DNA of 64,000 nt from Arcuatula senhousia (lineage: Eukaryota > Mollusca > Bivalvia > Mytilida > Mytilidae). The DNA is taken from assembly GCA_963971305.1 (NCBI GenBank), contig OZ020303.1, positions 37,684,106 to 37,748,105 of the forward strand, in the 5' to 3' direction. Below the pieces are notes generated by a model that made no database searches, had not been told where the DNA came from, and saw only the letters and a program-made list of their open reading frames with translations. The position numbers were made by a program, and so were the translations under genes. Numbering within the stretch: position 1 is the stretch's first letter; the number at the start of each line of letters is the position of its first letter. Of this stretch, positions 54,172 through 64,000 are shown piece by piece.

Positions 54172-54914
54172 GGAACTTCTCTTCAAAATCAGGTGGTCAA
54201 CGTACGAACACAAGTTACAAGAAGCATTTTTAATTTGTTTGGAAATTTGTTGCACTTTTTAAATTTCTACTGCTTCTGAAATATTAGCTTTTTGCATATG
54301 ATTTTTTCCTAGACAATTTGGGTCAACTTAAAAACCTTTCTTTGTTGTTGGTGACATTACTTTGCTTGTTTGTCTTTTGTTTCAATGTTATTATGTGATT
54401 TTGTTAATGTGTCATGTATAATCTACTCACTAATTGTGTATTTAATTAATTCAAAATTAATAACTTGACGGAATTTCATAATGCTATATACTATTGTTTA
54501 ATTGTGTTTTGATAAAGTATAATATTATTATGTATTATCATTATTATTTACAATTACGATGTATTTTCATAATTACAAATACTTACCCTAAACTTAATTA
54601 AAACTATTTTTTCGCGTAACTTTAAGGTTTAAATTCTACATTTACGTTGATAAATCCGTATTTGATTCGTCCCCCCATCCGTAATGGGTCCGGAATTTAT
54701 TATGTCCCGGAAGGAACGTAACAGGAGCATAGATAATTTTTCACCTTAAAGTTACGTAATTGGACGTAACAGGAGCTTGTGCCTTCCGCATTATAACCCT
54801 GACAACCCCCGCGGACGAGGGCCACCCTATTCAGCCACCTGGGGCTCTTACTTTGATCGCCCAAAACTGCCATAAAAGCATACAAATTATAATTTCAAAA
54901 TAAACTATTCCTTT

Positions 54915-55390
54915 GTGTCATTTACAACTGCTTTCAGTTAAACAGCATAAAAACCATGTGATAAGATTTGAAAACAAAATTAAATAAAGAGGGAAGGTCA
55001 CAAAGTAAGGAATATGTCCATGTGATATGGAGGACCCCGCTGGCCATAAACAGGAAGTAGAAGTCTGATAGCAGCTCTGAAAGTCCCTTAGAACGTACAA
55101 TTTGGTATACTGAACCATACAACTAAGTTTCAAATCATTCTCATATACAGTTACTGACAAAAACTTGACGGAATTTTTCAAGCAATTTTTCTTCTCCATC
55201 AGTCCCATACAGGAAGCAGATATTCTACAGGTCCAAAAAAATGGCTTATAACGTACAGTTTGTCATACTGAACAATCCTACGATGTTCCAAATTATTTTC
55301 ATGTACGGTTTTTTAGAAAAGCTTAACGTTAATTCTTATGGACGGACAATAGTAGAAGGCAATGCCCCTGACATGTCGCGGGAGCATAAA
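54915..55390 (-). mobile_element. Inverted copy of the GCGACGACATGTC family
   Basis: On the minus strand it begins ATGCTCCCGCGACATGTCAGGGGCATT (55390 leftward) then 'tactattgtccgtccataag', followed by two to three diverged core units ('catgaaaataatttgg', 'ggaagtagaagtctga'). Compare 51686-52520. Confidence 0.72.
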
Positions 55391-57814
55391 AGATTTTTAA
55401 CACCATAATATTAACTTGATCGCACTATGTCAAGTAAGGCAACACATACAGTTCCCACTAAAAGAAATACTATGCCTCACCTGTCGGCACTACTGTCAAA
55501 CTCATTAAAGCTCTATTTCGGCCTTTGATCATTGAGATTAGAGGGACACTAATGGCAGGTGACGTAATGGAATCTAACCACCATGGCAGAAGTTATCTGT
55601 TGACCAACTACAGTGGTTCTAGATATCCTACTTCACGAAAAACTGCCTAAACCTAAACATCCTGAGCACGAAAATCTACCATGTAGTAATGGAAGAGTAG
55701 TTCCATGTAAATCTTAGGTACTTAGTAGAGGAGTTTTAAATCAAATAATTTTCCACAGGAATCTTACAAAAAGTTTACATCTTCTAAAAGACTTAAGTTC
55801 ACAGGGTTATTAAAGTACAGAAGTATAAAAAGTTTACGACCACAAAAAGACCGCGAAGTTCACAGAGTCACTGTAGCATGAAAGGGAGTCAAGGTCACAC
55901 ATCATGGTGTCAGTTGCCTAAACAACAACCCCAACATGACTGCACACTTTGCTATAACAGTTTTGAAGCAATTCATGTTCCACAAAAGTCTTGCATAAAA
56001 CTTGACGCCGCCATCGCAGCTACCGGAAAGCAATACCCGTGTCTCCCTTTCGCGACTATTCGTCGCAGGCGGGACTAAACTCTCACTTTTCTATGTATCA
56101 TTACACCCCATCCCCACCCACAATCCCCCCAACATTGGATAAAATGAGGTATTTTACTTATTTTATGATTGCTTGTAGTAAGTATACAACCATTTCGCCG
56201 TTCGGTTAAAGGATCTATTAAACGAGCTAAATTAATGTTCTTTATTTTTTTGTCAAATCGTCGAGCAAGAGCAATCGTTATTTTACTTTTGGAGCAATTT
56301 GTTGCCATTTTAATCTAATATTTGTATGCATATACCTTTTCAAAATCTTTCATTTTGATTTAATAGTTGATTATTTTCCCAAATAAACGATTTCAGTTGA
56401 AATCAGCAACAAGGTTATTTAATCATCAAGGTAACACTAAAACCTGCTTTCATATAATGATCAATATCTAAATGGTTATAAATGGATTAAAACATTGACT
56501 TTTGGAAAAGATATCCAGGTTTTAATTGTTTTAAAGCATTGCAAATTATGTTCTCTTGAATGAGGATTGTGTAAAGGTCATGAAAATAATCTGATTAATT
56601 AAATTGAAATATAATTGAGATTTCAAATAGAAAATAATGAAATGTGGAATAAGTGTACGCGACACAACCTATGTAATATAAACAACAATTGAAAAAATCA
56701 ACTAAAAACAGCCAGCAGCCTTCAATGTGACCAGCGATCGCTGCTCGCTGTTTTGCAACTGGCCCTGGATTGAAAATAAAGTACATATGATTAAAACATA
56801 TTCCTGAAGTATCAATGAAAGACCCCCTTCTCGACAAAAACAATTAACATAAATTCGACGAATGCAAACATCATCTTTGAGAAAGATTCCTGGCTAAGGA
56901 CATGCAAAATGTGGCGGGGTTAAACTAGTTTTTTTTAACCAACCTTCCCCCTATTGATAACAAAGCACAAATTAAGACGCCGTAAAAATCAAATTGATAG
57001 AGGTTCAATTCAACAAGACAGAACACCCAGCTAAAAACATCTATCTACTGATGTAGAAAATCAAGCATGTCGATTTTAAATTCAACACAACACGTCAAAC
57101 AGTTAATGATTTGGTGATGTATCACCGCACAAAACCGGTAGACACACTTGATCGTTGTAATGCTAAAATAACAACTTAAGTATATAAACAGGCAATTAAC
57201 ATCTCAAAGTAAGTTTCAAATTATTAATATTTATACCGAAAAAGACCAAATTCAAAGATTTTATTAAAATGTTCATATCACAACCTTACTTTAACTAATA
57301 AAGTCTTAGCCAGGTTATAATTATCTGACATGAATTTGTTGAAATACCAATTGGAGGATTTACATAGAAAGCTTTGAGAAACTGAATTGCAAAAATTAGT
57401 ACGACCGGCTGAAAAAACCCCAAAAATCATGGAAATAAAATTAAACATATAAAACAGAACTAAAACTTACTTGAAGTTTTAAGAAATGTCGATGAGATAG
57501 AATAATCTGAGGTTTACAATTAACAAACTTTTATTGAAAATCTATGTACCCGTTCCTTTTATATCTTTTGCTTGTCTGTAGACGAAGCTTTGGATTGAAT
57601 GAATTACGGTATATTTTAACAGCAGCATCAGGCCAAAATCGTACGTGACCATACATGTGATTAAGTTCAAAGACTTTAACCGACTGTAAAGGTCATTAGT
57701 ACTTTTAAAGAATTATATTCCCCATAAGGGAAACGGAGAAATGTAAACTACTTCCTTTATGGCAAGTAATGTGTTGCAAAATTTTATATATGGTAACTTT
57801 TAAATTCATTATTT
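55391..57814. other. Intergenic, two repeat remnants, no gene seen
   Basis: Holds a GC-rich repeat tail at 55985-56080 ('gacgccgccatcgcagctaccgg', 'attcgtcgcaggcgggac'), like that at 414-480, and a dispersed repeat at 56635-57005 shared with 32405-32850. The remainder is AT-rich without credible exons. Confidence 0.45.
56635..57005. repeat. Dispersed repeat shared with 32405-32850
   Basis: 'gaaatgtggaataagtgta', 'cagccttcaatgtgaccag', 'catgcaaaatgtggcggggt' and 'aaccttcccc' occur in the same order as in intron 16. Non-coding. Confidence 0.6.
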
Positions 57815-58240
57815 TCTATTAATATGTAAGATTTTTTATTAATATGTAAGATTTTCTTATTAATATGGAAGATTTTTTTATTAATATGTAAGATTTTCTT
57901 ATTAATATGTAAGATTTTTTATTAATATGTATGATTTTCTTATCAATATGTAAGATTTTTTATTAATATGTAAGATTTTTTATTAATATGGAAGATTTTT
58001 TGTTAATATGGAAGATTTTTTTATTAATATGGAAGATTTTTTTATTGATATGGAAGACTTTTTCATTGATATGAAAGACCTTTTCATTAATATGGAAGGT
58101 TTTTGTTATTTATATGGAAGGTTTTATATTGATATGGAAGACCTTTTCATTAATATGGAAGATTTTTTTTATTGATATGGAAGGTTTTATATTGATATGG
58201 AAGACCTTTTCATTAATATGGAAGATTTTTCATTTGTATT
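57815..58240. repeat. About 20-bp AT-rich minisatellite, roughly 20 copies
   Basis: The unit is 'ttattaatatgtaagatttt', drifting rightward to 'ttgatatggaagacctttt'. The gradient of variants suggests expansion from one end. The 68-codon frame with repeated ILIWK motifs at 58114-58320 is a by-product, not a gene. Confidence 0.9.
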
Positions 58241-58306
58241 TCATTCCATCGGAACGCCCCCTAGAGGAAAGCGATGATCGATATAACGCCTTTTTCCATT
58301 GGTTCT

Positions 58307-59459
58307 TAAGAAAACACTAATGACGCCTTCCAGTATGCGGTCTGATGCCAGTGGTGGTATTATATTGCCCCTAATAGCTGTGATTAGCGGTAAGAAATCA
58401 CGGGTGTTCATTTGTTACGTCTCCCTCTTTAATAAGGCGAATGGGTACCTGCGGATCTAAGCGTTTGTAATATAGGTCCTTTGATTCCCCTTTGTCGCAG
58501 TTCGAGGGCCCGCAGAGAGACCCATGCGGCAATACTCCCCTTTCCCTTAAATAGTGAAGTCTAATGAGTATCAAGTAGGGGAATACGGGGGTTAACAGGC
58601 GGGGAGCAGGGCCGGGGTAGATGAGGGCGGAAAACGGGGATTGAAGGGACGAGGAACGGGGGTAGAGGAGGCGGGAAGCGGGAGAAAAAATGGGAGGAAA
58701 TACGGGGAGCGGGGATAAAGAAAAAAATATATCGGGGGGAGGGATGGTAGAATGGACGGGGATCGGGGTTGAGGGGGCGGGGATCAGAGACCCGAGACCC
58801 CCCTGTCCTCCCCCTCCTAACTGGTAAAAGTCTAGCTGCGAAATCATAGCTCTTGGTCTTTTTATATTTTCTGATTTTTGCGATCTAAGAAAAAAAACAC
58901 AAAAATAAGCACCTAGTAGAAGTCTGAGGGTCGGTAGAACCTTTTGCAGGACGGCGGGAAAGCCCATTTATTTCAACGGGAATTCGGAAGAACCCTTAAC
59001 GGGAACGGGATTTAGCCATTTTCATTTTTCGGGATGCGGGAATCACAAATTTATTTTCACAGGAATCCGGGATCACACCCCCTCTACCCCCCCTCAAGTC
59101 TTAACACACTAAAATTATCCATGGGCTTGGCCTAGGCGGTCACTTATTTATGCAAGAAAACGTACTTCACCTTTCTTTAATATATTCAATAGACTTTACT
59201 ATTTAAGGGAAAGGGGAGTATTGCCGCATGGGTCTCTCTGCGGATCCTCGAACTGCGACGAAGGGGAATCAAATGACCTATTTTACAAACGCTAAGATCC
59301 GCAGGTACCCATTCGCCTTATTAAAGAGGGAGACGTAACAAATGAACACCCGTAATTTCCTACCGCTAATCACAACTATAAGGGGCAATATAATACCATC
59401 ACTGGCATCAGACCGCATACATGTGGTCATACATGGAAGGCGCCATTAGTGTTTTCTTA
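58307..59459. mobile_element. 1.15-kb fold-back element with ~260-bp inverted ends
   Basis: Left arm 58307 to about 58570 and right arm about 59195-59459 are inverted copies: TAAGAAAACACTAATG / CATTAGTGTTTTCTTA at the tips, GGGTACCTGCGGATC / GATCCGCAGGTACCC and CCGCAGAGAGACCCATGCGG / CCGCATGGGTCTCTCTGCGG inside. The middle (58600-59100) is GC-rich with 'cggggagcggg'-type repeats. No clear target duplication and no transposase. The 189-codon minus frame at 58398-58967 is low-complexity. Confidence 0.87.
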
Positions 59460-59464
59460 TGCCC

Positions 59465-59885
59465 CCGTCACACTGGAGAAAGTTCGGACTACGTTCTTGC
59501 TAAGTCCTTAAAAGTCTTATAACGCGGAAGGAACTTGTTGAACGTAGTAAAGACGTGCTATAAACTTGCATGGTCGTAGTGCGAACTTGAATGGACGTAT
59601 TACGAACTTTCTTGGACTTGGACGTAATACGAACTTCAAGAACGGCGGGAACGACGTGGAATAATTTTGAACATGTTCAAAACAAACGTAATGAGGACGT
59701 GGCGTAGTCAAAACGTAGTAAAGACCTACTAAGAACGTATTGAGAACTTCATGATCGTACCATGAACGTATAAGGAAACTAGACTCAAGTTAGCGAACAA
59801 TATGTAGCGAACAAAAAGCTAGCGAACAATACCCAGCGAACATTGTGCAAAAACAAGCTAGCGAACAATTTCCAGCGAACAGTAA
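59465..59885. repeat. Degenerate short repeats, 'cgtanta.gaact' and 'agcgaacaat'
   Basis: 59500-59770 has many degenerate copies of a roughly 20-25 bp unit ('acgtantacgaactt', 'acgtagtaaagac'). 59790-59882 has at least six copies of 'agcgaaca(at)' alternating with 'ctagcgaaca'. No coding meaning is evident. Confidence 0.6.
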
Positions 59886-60409
59886 TAAAAAGTCCGCCAA
59901 ACTGATATGTATGACGACCGAAAAACGAAATAAGGCAAGTGCGAACACAAATGAAAATAAATATTCTATTTTGTAATTATCAACAAAATAGTGAAAAATA
60001 AAGATGCGTTGATTTTTTACCAAGTATATTTATTACATAGACCAAGGACCACTTGACTGCTTAAAAACTATGATTAAATAAATAATAAAACCCGTACAGG
60101 GACCTCTTCGTTGTCCAAAAAAGTAGTTCGTTAAAAAAACTTAATTTCCTTAAAAACACTCCATCTAAATGTATCTTATATAATTTATTACAATACTAGC
60201 ATTGCATGTGTCACGTTAAGACTAAATTGTACAGACAATTTCATGCAAATATTGAATAAATCACTTAAGAGAAATATATAAATGACCGAATTACTACACC
60301 AAAATTTATACTAATGAGGTACCTACTGGTATTTTTTATTTGCTATACGAGGTTTACATGAAGCTTATCTAAGATACAAAGTATATACTATATGAATAAT
60401 AAGAAATGA
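59886..60409. other. Non-coding flank of the satellite array
   Basis: AT-rich, no feature recognised. It ends with a long G-run (60409-60422) where the satellite begins. Confidence 0.4.
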
Positions 60410-63400
60410 GGGGGGGGGGGGGTGGGGGTAACTTTGAGTACCGATTGTGGACCTCCCAGAGATATACCCCGTTAGCCACTTATAGGGTATATAGAGGATA
60501 CATGTAGCTATTCATATGCCAAATCCCATTGCTAAATCTACACTTTTGAACATTTCACAAGCTCTCAAAGATAAGACCTTCATCAAATATATATAAGTTT
60601 AATAGGAAGGGGGGACGTAACTTTGAGTACCGATTGTGGACCTCCCAGAGATATACCCCGTTAGCCACTTATAGGGTATATAAAGAATACATGTAGCTAT
60701 TCATATGTCAAATCCCATTGCTAAATCTACACTTTTGAACATTTCACAAGCTCTCAAAGATAAGACCTTCATCAAATATATATAAGTTTAATAGGAAGGG
60801 GGGGGGTAACTTTGAGTACCGATTGTGGACCTCCCAGAGATATACCCCGTTAGCCACTTATAGGGTATATAGAGGATACATGTAGCTATTCATATGCCAA
60901 ATCCCATTGCTAAATCTACACTTTTGAACATTTCACAAGCTCTCAAAGATAAGACCTTCATCAAATATATATAAGTTTAATAGGAAGGGGGGACGTAACT
61001 TTGAGTACCGATTGTGGACCTCCCAGAGATATACCCCGTTAGCCACTTATAGGGTATATAAAGAATACATGTAGCTATTCATATGTCAAATCCCATTGCT
61101 AAATCTACACTTTTGAACATTTCACAAGCTCTCAAAGATAAGACCTTCATCAAATATATATAAGTTTAATAGGAAGGGGGGGGGGGTAACTTTGAGTACC
61201 GATTGTGGACCTCCCAGAGATATACCCCGTTAGCCACTTATAGGGTATATAGAGGATACATGTAGCTATTCATATGCCAAATCCCATTGCTAAATCTACA
61301 CTTTTGAACATTTCACAAGCTCTCAAAGATAAGACCTTCATCAAATATATATAAGTTTAATAGGAAGGGGGGACGTAACTTTGAGTACCGATTGTGGACC
61401 TCCCAGAGATATACCCCGTTAGCCACTTATAGGGTATATAAAGAATACATGTAGCTATTCATATGTCAAATCCCATTGCTAAATCTACACTTTTGAACAT
61501 TTCACAAGCTCTCAAAGATAAGACCTTCATCAAATATATATAAGTTTAATAGGAAGGGGGGGGGGTAACTTTGAGTACCGATTGTGGACCTCCCAGAGAT
61601 ATACCCCGTTAGCCACTTATAGGGTATATAGAGGATACATGTAGCTATTCATATGCCAAATCCCATTGCTAAATCTACACTTTTGAACATTTCACAAGCT
61701 CTCAAAGATAGACCTTCATCAAATATATATAAGTTTAATAGGAAGGGGGGACGTAACTTTGAGTACCGATTGTGGACCTCCCAGAGATATACCCCGTTAG
61801 CCACTTATAGGGTATATAAAGAATACATGTAGCTATTCATATGTCAAATCCCATTGCTAAATCTACACTTTTGAACATTTCACAAGCTCTCAAAGATAAG
61901 ACCTTCATCAAATATATATAAGTTTAATAGGAAGGGGGGGGTAACTTTGAGTACCGATTGTGGACCTCCCAGAGATATACCCCGTTAGCCACTTATAGGG
62001 TATATAGAGGATACATGTAGCTATTCATATGCCAAATTCCATTGCTAAATCTACACTTTTGAACATTTCACAAGCTCTCAAAGATAAGACCTTCATCAAA
62101 TATATATAAGTTTAATAGGAAGGGGGGACGTAACTTTGAGTACCGATTGTGGACCTCCCAGAGATATACCCCGTTAGCCACTTATAGGGTATATAAAGAA
62201 TACATGTAGCTATTCATATGTCAAATCCCATTGCTAAATCTACACTTTTGAACATTTCACAAGCTCTCAAAGATAAGACCTTCATCAAATATATATAAGT
62301 TTAATAGGAAGGGGGGGGGGTAACTTTGAGTACCGATTGTGGACCTCCCAGAGATATACCCCGTTAGCCACTTATAGGGTATATAGAGGATACATGTAGC
62401 TATTCATATGCCAAATCCCATTGCTAAATCTACACTTTTGAACATTTCACAAGCTCTCAAAGATAAGACCTTCATCAAATATATATAAGTTTAATAGGAA
62501 GGGGGGACGTAACTTTGAGTACCGATTGTGGACCTCCCAGAGATATACCCCGTTAGCCACTTATAGGGTATATAAAGAATACATGTAGCTATTCATATGT
62601 CAAATCCCATTGCTAAATCTACACTTTTGAACATTTCACAAGCTCTCAAAGATAAGACCTTCATCAAATATATATAAGTTTAATAGGAAGGGGGGGGTAA
62701 CTTTGAGTACCGATTGTGGACCTCCCAGAGATATACCCCGTTAGCCACTTATAGGGTATATAGAGGATACATGTAGCTATTCATATGCCAAATCCCATTG
62801 CTAAATCTACACTTTTGAACATTTCACAAGCTCTCAAAGATAAGACCTTCATCAAATATATATAAGTTTAATAGGAAGGGGGGACGTAACTTTGAGTACC
62901 GATTGTGGACCTCCCAGAGATATACCCCGTTAGCCACTTATAGGGTATATAAAGAATACATGTAGCTATTCATATGTCAAATCCCATTGCTAAATCTACA
63001 CTTTTGAACATTTCACAAGCTCTCAAAGATAAGACCTTCATCAAATATATATAAGTTTAATAGGAAGGGGGGACGTAACTTTGAGTACCGATTGTGGACC
63101 TCCCAGAGATATACCCCGTTAGCCACTTATAGGGTATATAAAGAATACATGTAGCTATTCATATGTCAAATCCCATTGCTAAATCTACACTTTTGAACAT
63201 TTCACAAGCTCTCAAAGATAAGACCTTCATCAAATATATATAAGTTTAATAGGAAGGGGGGGGGGTAACTTTGAGTACCGATTGTGGACCTCCCAGAGAT
63301 ATACCCCGTTAGCCACTTATAGGGTATATAGAGGATACATGTAGCTATTCATATGCCAAATCCCATTGCTAAATCTACACTTTTGAACATTTCACAAGCT

Positions 63401-64000
63401 CTCAAAGATAAGACCTTCATCAAATATATATAAGTTTAATAGGAAGGGGGGACGTAACTTTGAGTACCGATTGTGGACCTCCCAGAGATATACCCCGTTA
63501 GCCACTTATAGGGTATATAAAGAATACATGTAGCTATTCATATGTCAAATCCCATTGCTAAATCTACACTTTTGAACATTTCACAAGCTCTCAAAGATAA
63601 GACCTTCATCAAATATATATAAGTTTAATAGGAAGGGGGGGGGTAACTTTGAGTACCGATTGTGGACCTCCCAGAGATATACCCCGTTAGCCACTTATAG
63701 GGTATATAGAGGATACATGTAGCTATTCATATGCCAAATCCCATTGCTAAATCTACACTTTTGAACATTTCACAAGCTCTCAAAGATAAGACCTTCATCA
63801 AATATATATAAGTTTAATAGGAAGGGGGGACGTAACTTTGAGTACCGATTGTGGACCTCCCAGAGATATACCCCGTTAGCCACTTATAGGGTATATAAAG
63901 AATACATGTAGCTATTCATATGTCAAATCCCATTGCTAAATCTACACTTTTGAACATTTCACAAGCTCTCAAAGATAAGACCTTCATCAAATATATATAA
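60410..64000. repeat. 189-bp satellite array, alternating A and B monomers, at least 19 copies
   Basis: Monomers start with TAACTTTGAGTACCG at 60429, 60618, 60807, 60996, 61187, 61376, 61566, 61754, 61942, 62131, 62321, 62510, 62698, 62887, 63076, 63266, 63455, 63644 and 63833. Type A: bare G-run before the start, 'tatagagga' and 'gccaaat'. Type B: GGGGGGACG before it, 'tataaagaa' and 'gtcaaat'. They strictly alternate (378-bp dimer) except for two adjacent B at 62887 and 63076. The array runs off the window. No open frame. Confidence 0.97.

Larger units (their letters stand above)
53181..54783. mobile_element. 1.6-kb Mutator-like element with ~160-bp inverted ends and 9-bp target duplication
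   Basis: The ends start GGCACAAGCTCCTGTTACGT and stay nearly identical for about 160 bases (right arm 54620-54783). TTCCGCATT at 53172-53180 and 54784-54792 is a perfect 9-bp duplication. Long ends plus 9 bp is the Mutator hallmark. The interior has a dispersed repeat (53600-53860) and a broken transposase-like N-terminus (53940-54171). Too short for an autonomous copy. Confidence 0.88.

Noticed and set aside
58114..58320. Repetitive peptide frame with ILIWK motifs
   Set aside because: Direct translation of the 20-bp minisatellite; no evidence of a gene.
58398..58967. 189-codon minus-strand open frame, the longest in the window
   Set aside because: It crosses an inverted-repeat arm into GC-rich 'cggggagcggg' repeats. 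The translation is Pro/Ser low complexity with no domain, and the frame is open because of base composition.
60410..64000. Hammerhead-like TTGATGAAGG...GTGAAATG on the minus strand of each satellite monomer
   Set aside because: The first core base is wrong (T for C), no stem II can be drawn, and no stem III or cleavage triplet follows.

Overview
Eukaryotic nuclear DNA: AT-rich, intron-containing and dense in repeats. The repeat types (TIR elements with tandem cores and a terminal hairpin, CGTC microsatellites, a CTGACGA...GACGAAACGCG element) are those I associate with bivalve molluscs, and a mussel such as Mytilus is my best guess. That is inference; no species marker gene is present.

One gene dominates. 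On the + strand, 23 coding exons (17842-48535) join with consistent phases into a 924-residue mitochondrial-type 10-formyltetrahydrofolate dehydrogenase (ALDH1L2-like), almost exactly the length I recall for human ALDH1L2 (923). Exon 1 encodes only a 15-residue presequence. Formyltransferase/hydrolase, carrier and aldehyde dehydrogenase domains follow, with every catalytic residue I looked for in place. One intron is GC-AG, one holds two decayed copies of the next exon's 5' end, and a 3'UTR intron is possible.

Upstream, a second complete + strand gene (9284-10893, two exons) encodes a bublin coiled-coil protein (BBLN / UPF0184). Two weaker genes lie near the left edge: a two-exon minus-strand start (4089-4032, 3108-3027) and an isolated + strand 52-codon exon (5939-6094). 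I recognise neither.

The rest is mostly repeats. There are three arrays: 174 bp (1-407), 160 bp (6321-8619) and a 189 bp satellite of alternating A/B monomers (60410-64000, running off the window). Introns are inflated by several families sharing one plan: inverted ends, a CGTC-like microsatellite, a 140-490 bp tandem core and a 3' hairpin (pearl / Helentron-like). Cut-and-paste elements with visible target duplications include a 1.6 kb Mutator-like element (53181-54783, 9-bp TSD) with a broken transposase remnant, a 1.47 kb element (38846-40316, 8-bp TSD) and a palindromic MITE (21811-21983, 11-bp TSD). A 121-bp insertion (52294-52414) carries a nearly complete hammerhead-ribozyme core.

From 49.4 to 60.4 kb I find no credible host gene.
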